Assembly: GCA_001972305.1 (NCBI GenBank)
Contig: BDDD01001815.1
Location: forward strand, 1 to 64,000
DNA: 64,000 nucleotides
Direction of reading: 5' to 3'
From: Cephalotus follicularis
Taxonomy: Eukaryota; Streptophyta; Magnoliopsida; Oxalidales; Cephalotaceae
Shown piece by piece: positions 1-11,750 of the stretch (the first letter of the stretch is position 1; the number at the start of each line of letters is the position of its first letter). A program made the translations under genes and the position numbers. The notes beneath the pieces are model-generated. The model made no database searches. It had not been told where the DNA came from and saw only the letters and a list, made by a program, of their open reading frames with translations.

Positions 1-859
1 AATTCAGTAGGTTAGGAGGACTAACAACAACCTACTATCCAATTAGAGATTACATCCCTTCATGCACCAAGTGCTATATTCCATTTTAAAACCATTCAAT
101 CCTAGAAGATGCTAATCATAACAATGTTACTAGAGATTAAGCATTCTTCCTAGATGACTTACTGTTGTATTACAACATCACATTAACAGGTTCGGATTTG
201 CACTTACCAGGAGATGTTCAAGTCTTCAAGCTCCTACTTTGAGCTTCAAACTCCAATCCTTCCAATGCAAGTTCTCCAAGTAATTCTAGAAATTCATTCC
301 GTCTCAAGTGTTTCTAACACTCTTCCTCAGCTCATTTCTAGATGATATAGAGGTCCTAAGGGTTTAGAATTTGTCAGGTTAACAAACTCCACCTTCTCAA
401 CCTTTTCCTCTCACTCACATGCATGTGTTTTCTTTACTTTTCTTTCTTGATTCTTGCAAGTGCAGGGTCTGCAATCTTTGCAGAGGTGGAGAGGACATGC
501 AAGGCATCACTTTGCATGTCATGGCCGCTTAAGACACTTGTCCAATTAATTGCCACGCCTAAGCTCAGTTTGACACCTGCACAGACACATGTTATGTCGA
601 ATTTACAGTCGACTGGATTCATGGAACAGTCGACTGTCCATTACACGAGTCAGGCAGTCGATTGATCCCCTGTGTCAGCCGACTGTCAAGAGTGAAATTA
701 GGGTTTCTTAGGTTCGGTTTTCACCAAACGAACCGCCATTCATTCCCGTCATAAAATACACACAGGAGAATATCATATTTGGACAAAATTCAATTAAAAT
801 GTATATTTTATTTCAATAATTGGATCAATATACATCAAATCAAAATTGCGATTATTACA
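1..859 (-). mobile_element. LTR fragment, family G, reverse orientation
   Basis: Right-hand part of a long LTR lying in reverse; the rest is outside the window. The right terminus ends ATTATTACA at 859, so on the minus strand it starts TGTAATAATCGCAATTTTG, close to the LTR B start at 26569 (TGTAATAACCGTAATTTC). Beyond 859 the sequence resumes inside an LTR-A copy (TGCTGTGACCAG, matching 11462 and 17640), so this LTR inserted into LTR-A. It holds a CAGTCGACTG cluster at 606-690. The short open frames here lie in the LTR and look like nothing known. The family name is mine; placement rests on the terminus and the broken LTR-A homology. Confidence 0.65.
606..690. repeat. CAGTCGACTG-type site cluster in LTR G
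   Basis: Four variants within 85 bp: two exact CAGTCGACTG (606-615 and 627-636), then CAGTCGATTG and CAGCCGACTG. Exact copies are perfect 10-bp palindromes. They lie near the start of the LTR in its own orientation, where U3 regulatory sites would be expected. Role unknown. Confidence 0.7.
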
Positions 860-2010
860 TGCTGTGACCAGTTTGGAACGTAAAGAGGTGGACTTTCCAG
901 TTCCTAACTTGGGACAAAAGGTAGGGGAAGCCATAACTGAAATCTTGAGATTGATATTCATGCATGGTCTATGGTTTTGGGTGTTGAAATGCATGATTAT
1001 TGAATTGGTTTTGTCACTGGATCGATGCCATGATATGCTAGATATGTAATGAGTATCTGCATGTTGGTTTCCTGCCTTGATTACTTGTTATAATGCATGA
1101 ACATGGTTTGCAATGCCTACTGTTTGTTAATTCGTGAGGAAGAAAACGACTGTTACTCGATAAACGTCAACGCCTTTTGATGAACATCGACGTCTTTTGG
1201 GTTTTGCCTGGTTACTGACGTGAAACGGATCGACGTCTATATAAAGACATCGACGCCTTAGGCCATCTATCTGGATTTGGACGTATCACACGTCGACGCC
1301 TAAGGTTCCCACCTTAACACGTCGACGCCGTGAACAATACGCTGTCGTTCTAAGGTTCCAGACCTTGAGCGTCGATGCGTATGATGGACATCGACGTCTT
1401 TAGATAGTAGAATGCGCTGACACTGAGGACTTGGACATCGACGTTAATGGACAAAGACATTGATGCCTTTTGATAGACATCGATGTCTTTTGGGTACTGT
1501 TTGGGGATTTCTTTATCTAACGATACGAAACGATCCCGATTCCTGTTGGAGTGCATTTGAGCATTTGTATGCATTGCACATACACTGTTTTACTACCTCT
1601 TTGTACTGTTTGTACTCGAATTATGATTTCTAATGTGTTGTTACTTTAGAAATGCATATGTGAATTGAAACTGCTATTTTGTGTACAAAACGAATATTGA
1701 TATAGTATTTTCAAGCATCTTTGGAAAACGATTTCCACTACTGAAACTGTTTAAAAGTATTTTCTACTAAAAATGCAATATTTCAAATGTTGTCACTTTT
1801 GAAACATTTTGGAAATAACATGCATGTTGTGGATCTAAACGATCACTACCGTCCTCTTTACTATACTGTTACTGCTTGAATTCACTGTTTGCTCTGTGAA
1901 TTGTTATGTGTTTGTGCTTGAGCCACTAGTTGCATGGTGGAGGCTGCCAGTGCCGGCTAGTGGTAAGGTTGACCTAGGGGCCAAGAGTCTGGCAGGGTAA
2001 CTCACTGTAC
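860..2010 (+). mobile_element. LTR-A fragment, truncated at both ends
   Basis: Matches the two LTRs of element A almost base for base (compare 11462-12590 and 17640-18795), from GTGACCAGTTTGGAAC through the TCGAC-site cluster to AACTCACTGTACTGTTG. At 2010/2011 it stops in mid-LTR and joins protease-coding sequence, so the rest of the LTR, the primer site and gag have been lost by deletion. The left side is cut by insertion of LTR G. Nothing in it looks coding. Confidence 0.85.
1150..1495. repeat. TCGAC-core site cluster, ACGTCGACG type
   Basis: About a dozen sites of the type ACATCGACGTC or ACGTCGACGCC spaced 20-60 bp apart, often followed by TTTTG or TTAG. The cluster corresponds to the downstream cluster in the two full LTR-A copies (11751-12087, 17941-18272). 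Some sites have decayed to TTGATG or TCAACG, as expected from C-to-T change at CG. Confidence 0.75.
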
Positions 2011-3864
2011 TGTTGGATCGACATGTATGACTTTGATTTGATTCTGGGTATGAACTGGTTGGATTGACATCGAGCTACGATCGATTGCTATGCTCGGAGG
2101 GTTTTGTTTGGGGATGTGAACCGTCCTGAGTTCGTTTATCAGGGTTCATAGCCTAGGAAAGAAGTGAAAGTTATATCAGCTCTGAAGGCTCAAAAATTGG
2201 TGGCTAAGGGCGCTGAAGGTTTCTTAGCTGTTGTGAAGGATGACTCGAAGGTTGAGCCTCGCCTTGAAGACTATCCCGTGGTACGAGAATTTTCTGATGT
2301 GTTTCCGGAGGAGTTACCGGGTTTACCACCACAATGGGAAGTGGAGTTTACCATCGAACTCATTCCTAGAGCGGCACCTTTATCTTAAGGCACCTTACAG
2401 AATAGCACCGTTGGAACTGCAAGAGTTGAAGGAACAGTTGCAAGAGCTGTTGGATCAGGGTTTCATTCGGCCTAGTGTGTTCACCATGGGGTGGTCTGGT
2501 TCTTTTTGTGAAGAAGAAAGACGGGTCTATGAGGCTATGTATAGACTACAGAGAGTTGAACCGAATTACTGTTCGAAATAAATACCCGCTACCTAGGATT
2601 GATGACTTGTTTGATCAACTCCAGGGTGCTCGGTATTTCTCGAAGATCGATTTGAGATCGGGATATCATCAGCTACGGATAAAGGATGAAGATGTGCCTA
2701 AAACTGCTTTCTGTACTCGGTATGGGCATTATGAGTTTCTGGTGATGCCTTTCGGACTCACTAATGCACCGGCAATTTTCATGGATCTGATGAATAGGGT
2801 GTTCCATGAGTACTTGGATCAGTTTGTTATTGTGTTTATAGATGACATCCTTGTGTATTCCAAGTCAAACGAAGAACATGAAGAGCAACTTCACATTGTG
2901 TTGGGGATTCTGAGGAAGAATCAGTTATACGCGAAGTTTTTGAAGTGTGAGTTCTGGTTGGAACATGTGGCATTTTTGGGTCATGTGGTTACTGCTGAAG
3001 GTATCTGTGTGGATCCTGCTAAAGTTGAGGCTATTACTAAATGGCCGAGACCTACCACAGTGACGGAGGTTAGGAGCTTCTTGGGTTTGGCTGGATATTA
3101 TAGGCGGTTTGTGGAAGGCTTCTCCTCTATAGCCTTACCACTAACTCAGCTTATGAGGAAAGGAGCTAAGTTTGAGTGGAATGAGGAGCGTGAAGCAAGT
3201 TTCGAGAAACTGAAGAATGGTCTTGTGTCAGCACCGATTCTTCGTTTGCCATTTGGGTCAGGTGGATACCAGATTTACAGCGATGCTTCTAAGAAGGGTT
3301 TGGGGTGTACTCTGATGCAACACGGTCATGTGATAGCTTACGCTTCGAGACAGTTGAAGCCTTATGAAGTGAACTATCCTACACATGATCTCAAGTTGGC
3401 AGCAGTAGTGTTTGCATTGAAGAGTTGGAGGCACTACTTGTACGGAGAAACTTGTGACGTCTTTACCGATCATAAGAGTCTCAAGTACATCTTTACGTAG
3501 AAAAAGTTGAATATGCGTCAGAGAAGGTGGTTGGAACTTCTGAAAGACTATGATCTGAATATTCAGTACCATCCTGGTAAAGCAAATGTGGTAGCTGATG
3601 CTCTTAGTCGGAAGAGTTCTGGGAGTGTAGCGGCTTTGCTTACTCAGCCGCAGTTGATAGTCGATACGGAGCGGATGGATTTACATCTGTATGTTCGGGG
3701 TTCTGAAGGTTGTGTTGCTACAATAAATGTTGAGCCTGCTCTTATATCTCGGATTAAGACAGTTCAGAGTGATGATGGTGAACTTTGGGCCTTAGTCCAG
3801 AATGTTGAAAAGGGTAAGCAATCGGAGTTCCGTATGGATGAACATGGTGTGATATGGATTCCGT
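2011..3864 (+). pseudogene. Ty3/gypsy pol remnant, element D (PR-RT-RNase H)
   Basis: Translates to the end of the aspartic protease (DFDLILGMNWL at about 2029), the linker ([12 protein letters not shown]), a nearly complete reverse transcriptase with [23 protein letters not shown] and the catalytic [10 protein letters not shown] at about 2836, then RNase H ([19 protein letters not shown]) and the DALSRK linker. The domain order PR-RT-RNase H marks Ty3/gypsy; the RT wording is like the Del/Tekay group of chromoviruses. It is dead: stops in the protease, single-base insertions near 2385 and 2480, a TAG at 3498 where glutamine is expected, and no integrase. At 3864/3865 coding sequence passes directly into the middle of an LTR. 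The 5' side is fused to LTR-A. Confidence 0.9.
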
Positions 3865-5366
3865 AGCGGTGTGATTAGTCTACGGCGTCTCTGAGTGTAT
3901 GAATAAATCCCATGAGGTGGATTTATTGATCCGCTATGTGATAGAGGCGTATGAATCGATTCTAGTTTATGATATGTGATCTAGTGAATGATCAAATATG
4001 TGATCCGAGGTGTGATCGGATATGTAACACCCCTGAGCTGTGGGAGTCGCCGCAGGTGCATATAACGGAAACTAAACATAATATATCATATTAAAACGTT
4101 CATTTTATTAAACACGTGATGGTTTAAAGCATATCCAAAACATATAAAATCTGATCATAAACTGAAACTTATGCACAATCCAAAGGTCATAAATCAAATT
4201 AACATATTGTTTAATAAACGGGTCCCACTACGACCACATAAACACGGAGGAATCAGCTCCTAGATGATCCTCAGACATATGGGAGTCACTCTCATCACAC
4301 ATTGCCCCTTTGCTCCTGATAACCTGCCGTATGGAAACAAAAATGCGGCTGTGCAAACCTCAGTACGGATATAGAATATAAAACAGTAAACGATAATTTA
4401 AAGCAAGAAGATTTCCAAAAAGTATATTAAAGCAGAAATCTTAAGCAATAAAATAATTTAAACATACTTTGTAAATGCCCACGGCAAAACATATAAACCA
4501 AGTTCATAACTTTGAAAACCATAAGGTGTACCTTTCCAAAACATAGGATCCATAACTGAACACCAAAACCCATAACATATCAGAAACACATAGAAGCAAG
4601 GGGTTCGCGACACCCACATTGCCAAATGGAATTGCAGTATACGGCACTACACATACAATTCCCATATCCCAATAACATATAACTAGGATCGATCCATACG
4701 CCTCTATCCCAAATCCTATCTAAGGATATCCCTGAGAGACGCCGTAAACAAATCACACCGTTACGAAAAGTGTCATGCCCCCGTGCCAGGCTCACATCAT
4801 GCCTATGGTACCCCCATAGGTGATTATAAAAAGCTCAGTATTTCACCATTTCAAAAACTATGATTTCATCAAATCATTTAAAACACATAGAAAAGTTTCC
4901 CAAACATAATCATAAATCGTTCTCAAACGATATAGTTTCACATGCTTTCATAATATGAAAAATCAACTCATTTAATTTCACAATAAAGAGATGATTGCAT
5001 AACATTTCGTAAACACATCATAATTGATTTCATAAAGTCAGAATATTTTCTTCATAAAATATCAAGTGACTTATTTTCAAAATTCAAATATACGGGATTC
5101 ATAAACCAAAAGGAAGCATATTCACAAAACCGAATAAGAACCCAAAACAAGAATCTGTATTTATTTTCAAACAGAATAAAATCAGTAAGAGTGTATCAAG
5201 GAACGAAGAATCCGTACCTTAGCAGGTCGAAAATCTAAACAATTAGAATATCGAACAAAAGCACTCTATAAGTATCCTAAACTCCACCAATGATGATATT
5301 AACACCTAATCATATGAGTCAAAACATCACATAACATAAAAAGGACAAAACATTAAAACTGCCATA

Positions 5367-5503
5367 AAGCGTCGACAGTTTGTTCTTAGGCGTCGACGGT
5401 TTAGTTGTACAAAAGAACAAAGCGTCGAGCCAAGAGTCGACAGACCAAAGCATAAAACGATACAAAGCGGCGACGTTCAGAACGAAAGCGTCGACGGTTT
5501 GCG
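5367..5503. repeat. AAGCGTCGACGG-type cluster, downstream cluster of LTR D1
   Basis: Five sites of the form AGCGTCGACRG (one as GCGGCGACG) within 137 bp, usually followed by TTT. The flanks (AAAGC ... GGTTT) differ from the ACATCGACGTC type of LTR-A although the TCGAC core is the same. Confidence 0.75.
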
Positions 5504-6255
5504 TCAGACCCAGAATACCAATTGCAGAAAGCAGTTTCAATTTCATGAATAATCCGATTTTTGATAAGCACAATGCATAACTAACAACATGTAGGTTCAG
5601 TGACATGTTATATTATTTCAAAAATGCCAGAATAACCTTATGATTTCATACAGAGAGTAAAATTCATTTTGAAACCTAATTTTCTTCCATATAAATAGTT
5701 TATGCAACCATAACAAAATTTCGAATTTTTTGTATATAAATCCTAAAATCAGTGACATATACATATATCTACATTCGTCAATAGTATGATTTCTTTGTCT
5801 TTAAGCATCAACATTACAAGTTATGCATAAAACCCATGAATGATCATATAAAAACAACGACAGAATTTAGTTTCAACAGGCTTCCAAAATCATGCTCGAA
5901 TTCAAGTTATAGTCGGTTTTAATACGAATTAAAAGATGAAACAGAAGCTACATAGTATAAACTACAATTTTCGTTTAAAAATTACCTCCAGAAAATGTCA
6001 AAATCAGTGTAGAAAAATGTGTTCAAAGCCGTTGTTCGTTTGTAGAAATATGCAGAAGGGGTTTATGCTTTAAAACGATTTTGTCTGATTAAATGCACAA
6101 ATCCATGTTTTAATTGTCAAAATCGGTATTTTAAGATATTACCATACTAACCAAAACGCGTCACATACATAAGGAAATAGGATAGCCAGAAAAAGGAAAG
6201 AATCCAACCTTCCAAAAACACTGTCACCGTCCAAACTGATATGGAAAGCCGACTA

Positions 6256-6390
6256 AAGCGTCGACTGTTTACTTAAAGCGTCGACAGTTAAAAGCTTAAA
6301 TACAAAACGCGTCGAAGTCACACGTTTAGGCGTCGACATGCCACACAGAAGACAAAGCGTCGGCGGTTATAATAAGAGCGTCGGCGCTTT
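6256..6390. repeat. AAGCGTCGACNG-type cluster, upstream cluster of LTR D1
   Basis: Six sites including AAAGCGTCGACTGTTT, AAAGCGTCGACAGTT, AGGCGTCGACATG and two GCGTCGGCG variants. In the LTR's own (reverse) orientation this is the cluster nearer the start; the other lies about 750 bp further in. Confidence 0.75.
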
Positions 6391-7148
6391 GTGCCCAGAA
6401 ATCCAAAAATAAAAGAAATTCAACTCAAAATCAAAGCATTCACAAACCATAGCACATGCCAAAGGGTATACACCTAACATACAACACGTAAACATAGGAA
6501 CGGGATATTACAGGATATGTGTGATGTGAGAATTGACTGTGTAGTGCTGTACACTTCAATTCTAGTGGGCATGTGGAATTAGCGCCTCCCTTGCCAAATT
6601 TATGTTATGTGATATGTATGTGGCTCAGTATAACGTATGATTTGTGTTTTATGACCTATGATTCATAAATATTTCGGAAGATATGAAATTGATATTTGAA
6701 TATGATTAAACTATTTTAACTGTTTAAGATTTCCGTTACGAAGTTTATTGAAATATTACTATTTTTAAATTATCGTTTACTGCTTTTATTTCCCTTATCC
6801 GTACTGAGGTTTGCTCAGCCGCGTTTTAGTTTTCCATGCGGCAGGCTTACAGGGGCAGCGGGGGAAAGTGTGATTGAGTGATGACCACCCTATGTCTTGG
6901 GATTTCTAGGAGTGTGATCCCTATGTTATGTTTAGTGGTCACAAAGATACTTATGATTATGTTTTATGTTTCGAATTTGGAACTTAATTATGTTTAAGTA
7001 TTTCACAAAACGATTAATTGTTAAGTTGTAAATGTTATGATAAGACTGCCACGTTTTTGGCTATTTTGGCTAATAATGTAATGTTATGATATGATAGGTT
7101 CTGCATGATATGACCCTGTGACGACTCCCGCCGTCTGGGGGTGTTACA

Positions 7149-7274
7149 ACATTCCTTAACACTTTCCATTCAAAATTCAACATTATAAGTTGAAAATCCA
7201 TAACTCTCATTAATTTGTCATAAAATTACAACAGAATTACAATAATACATTAAATGGAAATTTGGGACATTACA
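7149..7274 (-). mobile_element. LTR fragment H, reverse orientation
   Basis: A 126-bp AT-rich stretch ending TTTGGGACATTACA at 7274, that is TGTAATGTCCC on the minus strand, a usual start of these LTRs. It interrupts the integrase of element B, which stops at 7275 in mid-domain, and it is itself cut by the end of the element D LTR at 7148. The rest should lie to the left of the nested insertions. The call rests on the terminus only. Confidence 0.5.
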
Positions 7275-8802
7275 GTAACAACCCTTTAGGTTTCTGATGT
7301 TCTACCTTGACTCTCTGACAGGTCAAACATCTTCCCATGAATTTGGCAATATCTCTCTTCATGCCGCCCCACCAATAGTTTCCCTTCAGATCATGCCACA
7401 TCTTAGAACTTCTAGGATGAACACTGTAATGGGATTTATGACCTTGTTGCAATAGCTCATCTCTTAAACTTTCGTCATCCAGAACACTCAGAACCCCAAT
7501 ATACCATCAGCATGTATGGTGAAATCAGAGTTAGGATCTGATTCTAAATTCTCACGAATGTTCCATAACTCTGTGTCGATGTACTGAGCATTCTTGATGC
7601 GATCAAGAAGTTCTGGTTGTGCTCTAAGATTTGCAACAATAATACCTTGGGAAACCATGAACGAGTTCCATCTCTGAAAATCCTCCAGTTATTTCCACTT
7701 CAAGACCATCGCACCAGCAATCATTGCTTTACGACTCAGGGCATCAGCAACAACATTCACCTTCCCTGGGTGGCATTGAATATTGCAGTTATAATCATCA
7801 AAGAATTCAACCCACCTTCTGTGTCTCATATTCAATTCATTATGAGAGAATAAGTACTTCAAACATTTGTGGTCGGTGAATATATCGAATTGAGTACCAT
7901 AGAGATAGTGTCTCCACTTCTGCAAAATAAAACACTATGGCAGCTAATTCAAGATCATGTACAGGATAATTCTCCTCATACGGTTTCAACTTCCTCGAAG
8001 CATAGGCAATTACTCGACCACGTTGCATGAGAACACATCCCAAGCCTTTCCTAGAAGCATCACTGTACATAGTAAAATCTTCATTGCCTGAGGGTAATGC
8101 CAAAACAGAAGCCAAAATCAACTGACTCTTCAGTTCCTGAAAGCTTGCTTCACAAGCGTCATCCCAATCAAAACTTGACTTCTTTTGAGTCAAACGGGTC
8201 AACGACATAGCGATCTTGGAAAATCCTTCAATAAATCTCCGATAATAACCAGCCAATCCCAATAAGCTACGAACTTCAGTTACATTCTTCGGTTGTGGCC
8301 AATTCACAATACTCTCAATATGACTAAGGAAAGTCACATGATCTAGCCAGAATTCACACTTACTGAATTTAGCAAACAAGCACTCCTTTCGAAGAGTTTG
8401 CAACACAATCCTCGGATGCTGAATATGATCCTCAATACTCTTTGAATATATCAGAATGTCCTCTAAGAAGATCACATCAAATAGATCCAGATAGGGTTGA
8501 AATACCTGATTTATTAAACACATGAATGCTTCAGGGGCATTCGTCAAACCAAATGACAATATCAGGAACTCATAGTGTCCATATCTGGTTTGAAAAGCAG
8601 TCTTCTCAACATCACCCTTACGAATCATCAACTGATGATAAACTATCCTCAAATCAAGTTTAGAGAACACAGTTGAGCCTTGAAGTTGGTCGAACAACTC
8701 CTCAATATGTGGAAGAGGAAACTTGTTCTTCATAATCACTTGATTCAACAATCGATAAGCGATGCATAACCTCATTGATACATCCTTCTTCTTTACGAAC
8801 AA
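7275..8802 (-). pseudogene. Element B pol: RT, RNase H and IN zinc finger
   Basis: Reads right to left: RT ([26 protein letters not shown]), RNase H ([10 protein letters not shown], then [10 protein letters not shown] in another frame), the DALSRK linker, and the HHCC integrase zinc finger (SVHPRSSKM, YWWGGMKRDIA, CLTCQRVK). The RT catalytic box, normally YVDD or YIDD, reads FLEDIL near 8470, so an essential aspartate is replaced. There is a frameshift near 7920 and another between RNase H and IN. The IN catalytic core is missing because LTR H interrupts at 7274. Ty3/gypsy, close to elements A and D. Confidence 0.88.
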
Positions 8803-8820
8803 AACCGGTGCTCCCCACGG

Positions 8821-9513
8821 TTATACACTCGGTCTAATAAATCCTTTGTTTAGATAGTCTTGCAATCGAATCTTTAACTCCTTCAATTTAGCAGGAGCCA
8901 TTCTATATGGAGCTTTAAAAATAGGAGTAGTTCCCGGCATTAACTCAATACTAAACTCCATATCTCTCTCCGGTGGCAATGAAACAACGGGAAGCACATC
9001 AGGAAATTCACATACAACAGGAATCTGTTCCAGACTAGGCATACCTTTCATCTCGTCCACCACATAAGCTAAGTAACCTTCACATCCTTTCTCAAGATAT
9101 TTATTGGCTCGAGCAAAAGAGACAATCGGAGTAGAAGTATTATTCTCTCCCACGAACTGGAATATAGTTTGATCTGACAGATAAAAAGTCACCACCTTGT
9201 TGTAACAGTCTACACAAGCTCGATGGACATAGAGCCAGTCCATCCCCAAGATAACATCGAAATCCTGGATTGGAAATACAATCAGATCAGCAAATAGCTG
9301 AACTCCAGCGATCATGATTTCACAGTTATGTATTACTGTGTCAGTCAACATGCACTCTCCAGTTGGATTATTTACTTCCAACACATATGGAAAACAACAA
9401 GTCACACAATGCAAGTTACTATTGAAAGATGATGTAATGAATGAGTGTGCAGCTCCCGGATCAATTAATACGCGAGCTAATATACCAGATACGAAAAGGG
9501 CACCTTCCACCAT
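8821..9513 (-). pseudogene. Element B protease and RT linker
   Basis: An open stretch of 230 residues. The protease region reads RVLIDPGAAHSF, where the catalytic triad is normally D-S/T-G, so the middle residue is proline. DFDVILGMDWL, the second conserved protease block, follows, then the linker CEFPDVLP and the RT entry (APYRMAPAKLKELK, GFIRPS). A stop at 8821 separates it from the rest of RT. It continues the gag frame to the right after a TAG at about 9525. Confidence 0.85.
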
Positions 9514-9524
9514 AGAATTAGACT

Positions 9525-10670
9525 ATGGTAAATCTTCTTTAGATAAGGTATAAACTCTACCTTCCATAATTCCATTTCCAGTATCCTTCCGCGGTTGACC
9601 AGCTGCACCACTTCCACTAGCTCCAGCACTTCCTTGTTGGGCTCTCACTATCGGACAGTCTTTCAATTGATGCTCTTGCGAGCCACATGTCAAATATTTT
9701 CCCAGTCTCTTCCAGTATACACTCTCATGATGATTCTGAATACCACAGAAACTACATCCCCCAAAACCCTATTGGTTTCCTCAATTAGGAGTTCTGGAAT
9801 GAGAAGTATTTCGTTGATAGCCTCCTTGTCCCCTATTGCAAGATTCAGATGATCCAATGGGATTATTACTTCCCTACCCGCATGAAGAAGCAGACCTCGA
9901 CTGAGAACCACGAGATCTCTCCATCCTCCGTTCATTAGCATCAGCTTCCATAATTCTTGCCTTATCAGTAATAGCTACAAAAGAATTCAACTACAGTACC
10001 ACCAGTTTAGATTGGATATCAGGCCTCAATCCTTTCAAGAACCTTCTAATTTTCCTGGATTCACCTACCACTAGATAGGGCGTGTGCCTTGCCAGTTCAA
10101 GGAATTTGGTCTGATATTGAGCTACCGTCATATCTCCCAGACGTAACTCTAAAAGTTATGTCTCCCTCCTATCGCGCTCAATCTGTGGAAAAAAGCTTCA
10201 GAGAACTCATACTGAAATCTGTCCCAAGTCCTATCAAGATCCAGAGATACCCACTTTGCCTCTATCATCTCCCACCAATGGGTGGCTTCTCCCCATAAAC
10301 GGTAAATTGCAAAGTTCAGCTTTTGTTCATCAGTGTACTTAAGAGCAGCAAATATCTTCTACATATCCTTCATCCATTGTTCTGCCACAGTGGCATCTAG
10401 TTCACCCTTGAACATCGGTGGATTCTGCCTAATGAACCTCTCAAAATCTCTTCTAAATCCACCAGCATGATAAACTTCAGGAGCTTGCTGGTATGCTTGA
10501 TTAGCTTCATACATATGCCACATTTCTGCCATATTCTCCGCATTGGCTTGTATCTACTGTTGGAAAAGATCAGCCATGCGATCCAAAGCACTCCTCTCTT
10601 CATTTACTAATGGGGCATTACCTCCTTCTTTGGCTCTAGGCCTTCCACGCCTTCCTCTTCAACGAACCAT
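9525..10670 (-). pseudogene. Element B gag remnant
   Basis: The minus-strand start ATG lies at 10670-10668, about 25 bp from the element A insertion, in the context GACATAATGGTTCG. The broken frame then gives a retrotransposon capsid (PPMFKGELDAT, WGEATHWWEM, TWDRFQYEF, GLRPDIQSK) and a degraded CCHC zinc-knuckle region (CSFCGIQNH, HQLKDCP). At least six in-frame stops are present, several of them CAG to TAG or TGG to TAG. It is homologous to the element A gag at 13237. Confidence 0.82.
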
Positions 10671-10880
10671 TATGTCTCCTATAAGAAGAATGATATTGTA
10701 ACGCCCGAGATTTTCATGTAATGTAATTTCACAATGTACTTGCACTTTATTTGTGGAATTAATAAAATGATAGACTTTCCGAATTTGGTGATGTTTTCCC
10801 AAAATTCCTATAATGTTGAATTCTAGAGTTATATCCTAAAAGAATGTTAAAAGGCTAAAACGACGATGTTCTGGGGGAAA

Positions 10881-11030
10881 CGCGTCGATGCCTTTGGAAT
10901 CATGTCAACGTCCTTAAGGCAAAAGGGCGCACGTAGCTGCATGCACATGCACATCGAAGCATACGAAGACATCGACGTCCTCGTGTAAAATGGTGAAGCA
11001 CATCGATGTCTTTAGAAAGATGTCAACGTG
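10881..11030. repeat. TCGAC-core cluster upstream of TATA-like site, 5' LTR A
   Basis: Sites include GCGTCGATG, ACATCGACGTCC and ACATCGATGTC, with the decayed form TGTCAACGT, in 150 bp. They lie about 280-430 bp before the TATA-like GCGTAAAATG. The matching cluster in the 3' LTR (17031-17185) keeps more sites intact. Confidence 0.7.
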
Positions 11031-11750
11031 TTAACTTCAAATGCCAAGCATGTTACTCTGCTGACAAACATCGTGCAAAGAGGAATCTTTTTAGAGCCTT
11101 TCTCAGGCGCCTTGGGGTATGATTGATACGTGTTGCGCATGCTGGCTTGATACCAGGCATGCAGGTGCAAGAATGGGAGGAAGGGCAAGGCACTTGGGTG
11201 TGCATTGCAAAAGAAACGGGACAGAACTGGGAAAGAGAGAAAATGGGAAAATGGAACTGTGAGATGCATGCAATAGGCCAGAGAGGGAAGAGAGATGTTC
11301 GACCTGCGTAAAATGCCTCCCCTCTTTATCCCTGGTTCGGCTGAGACACCTGTGTAAGAAAATAGAGAGTTGAAGAGAGAAAACATTTCCACCATTGTTG
11401 AGCTTAGTTGGAGCTTGGAGCTTGGAGCTGGTGACTTGCAGCAACGGGAAGGACCTAGAGGCTGCTGTGACCAGTTTGGAACTCAAAGAGGTGGACTTTC
11501 CAGATCCTAATGTGGAACAAAAGGTAGGGGAAGCCATAACTGAAATCTTGAGATTGGTACTCATGCATGGTCTATGGTTTTGGTGTATGAAATGCATGTT
11601 TATTGAATTGATTTGTCACTGGATTGATGCCATGATATGTAATGAGTATCTGCATGTTGGTTTCCTGCCTTGATTCCCTGTTATTGTGCATGAATATGGG
11701 TTGTAATGCCTACTGGTTGTTAAGTCATGAGGAAGAAGATGACTGTTACT

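Larger units (their letters stand above)
4023..6512 (-). mobile_element. Solo LTR D1 (reverse), TSD GGATA
   Basis: A 2,490 bp insert with termini TGTAACACCCC and GGGATATTACA, flanked by perfect 5-bp duplications GGATA (4018-4022 and 6513-6517). Reversed, it starts TGTAATATCCC and ends AGGGGTGTTACA like D2, and shares internal blocks such as GGTACGGATTCTTCGTTCC. It is therefore a solo LTR of the family it has inserted into, in opposite orientation. There is no internal region, so it is the product of LTR-LTR recombination. The sequence is AT-rich and non-coding, with two TCGAC clusters. Confidence 0.92.
3865..7148 (+). mobile_element. Truncated 3' LTR of element D, split by solo LTR D1
   Basis: The LTR parts are 3865-4022 and 6513-7148. 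They match solo LTR D2 from 23733 on (TAGCGGTGTGATTAG, CCTCCCTTGCCAA, CCGTACTGAGGTTTGCTC) and end GGGGGTGTTACA at 7148. The first half is missing: pol joins LTR at 3865, with TTCC shared by both parents at the join. The next bases, ACATT (7149-7153), would be the target duplication, but the left partner is lost. A small hairpin (GCCGC ... GCGGC, about 6819-6844) recurs in D2 and D1. Confidence 0.85.

Noticed and set aside
2475..3500. Possibility that the RT-RNase H regions are endogenous pararetrovirus (caulimovirid) copies
   Set aside because: Long LTRs, iMet-type primer sites, integrase after RNase H and 5-bp duplications identify Ty3/gypsy retrotransposons; no movement-protein sequence was seen.
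7149..7274. Reading 7149-7274 as the 3' LTR of element B
   Set aside because: Its minus-strand start (TGTAATGTCCCAAATTTCC) does not match the start of the B 5' LTR (TGTAATAACCGTAATTTC), there is no polypurine tract before it, and the integrase core is missing; a separate inserted LTR is more likely.
11012..11597. Two overlapping reverse frames of 127 and 164 codons in the 5' LTR of element A
   Set aside because: They lie in LTR sequence, recur broken in the 3' LTR (17377-17775 and 16999-17376), and show no domain; chance frames in a moderately GC-rich LTR.
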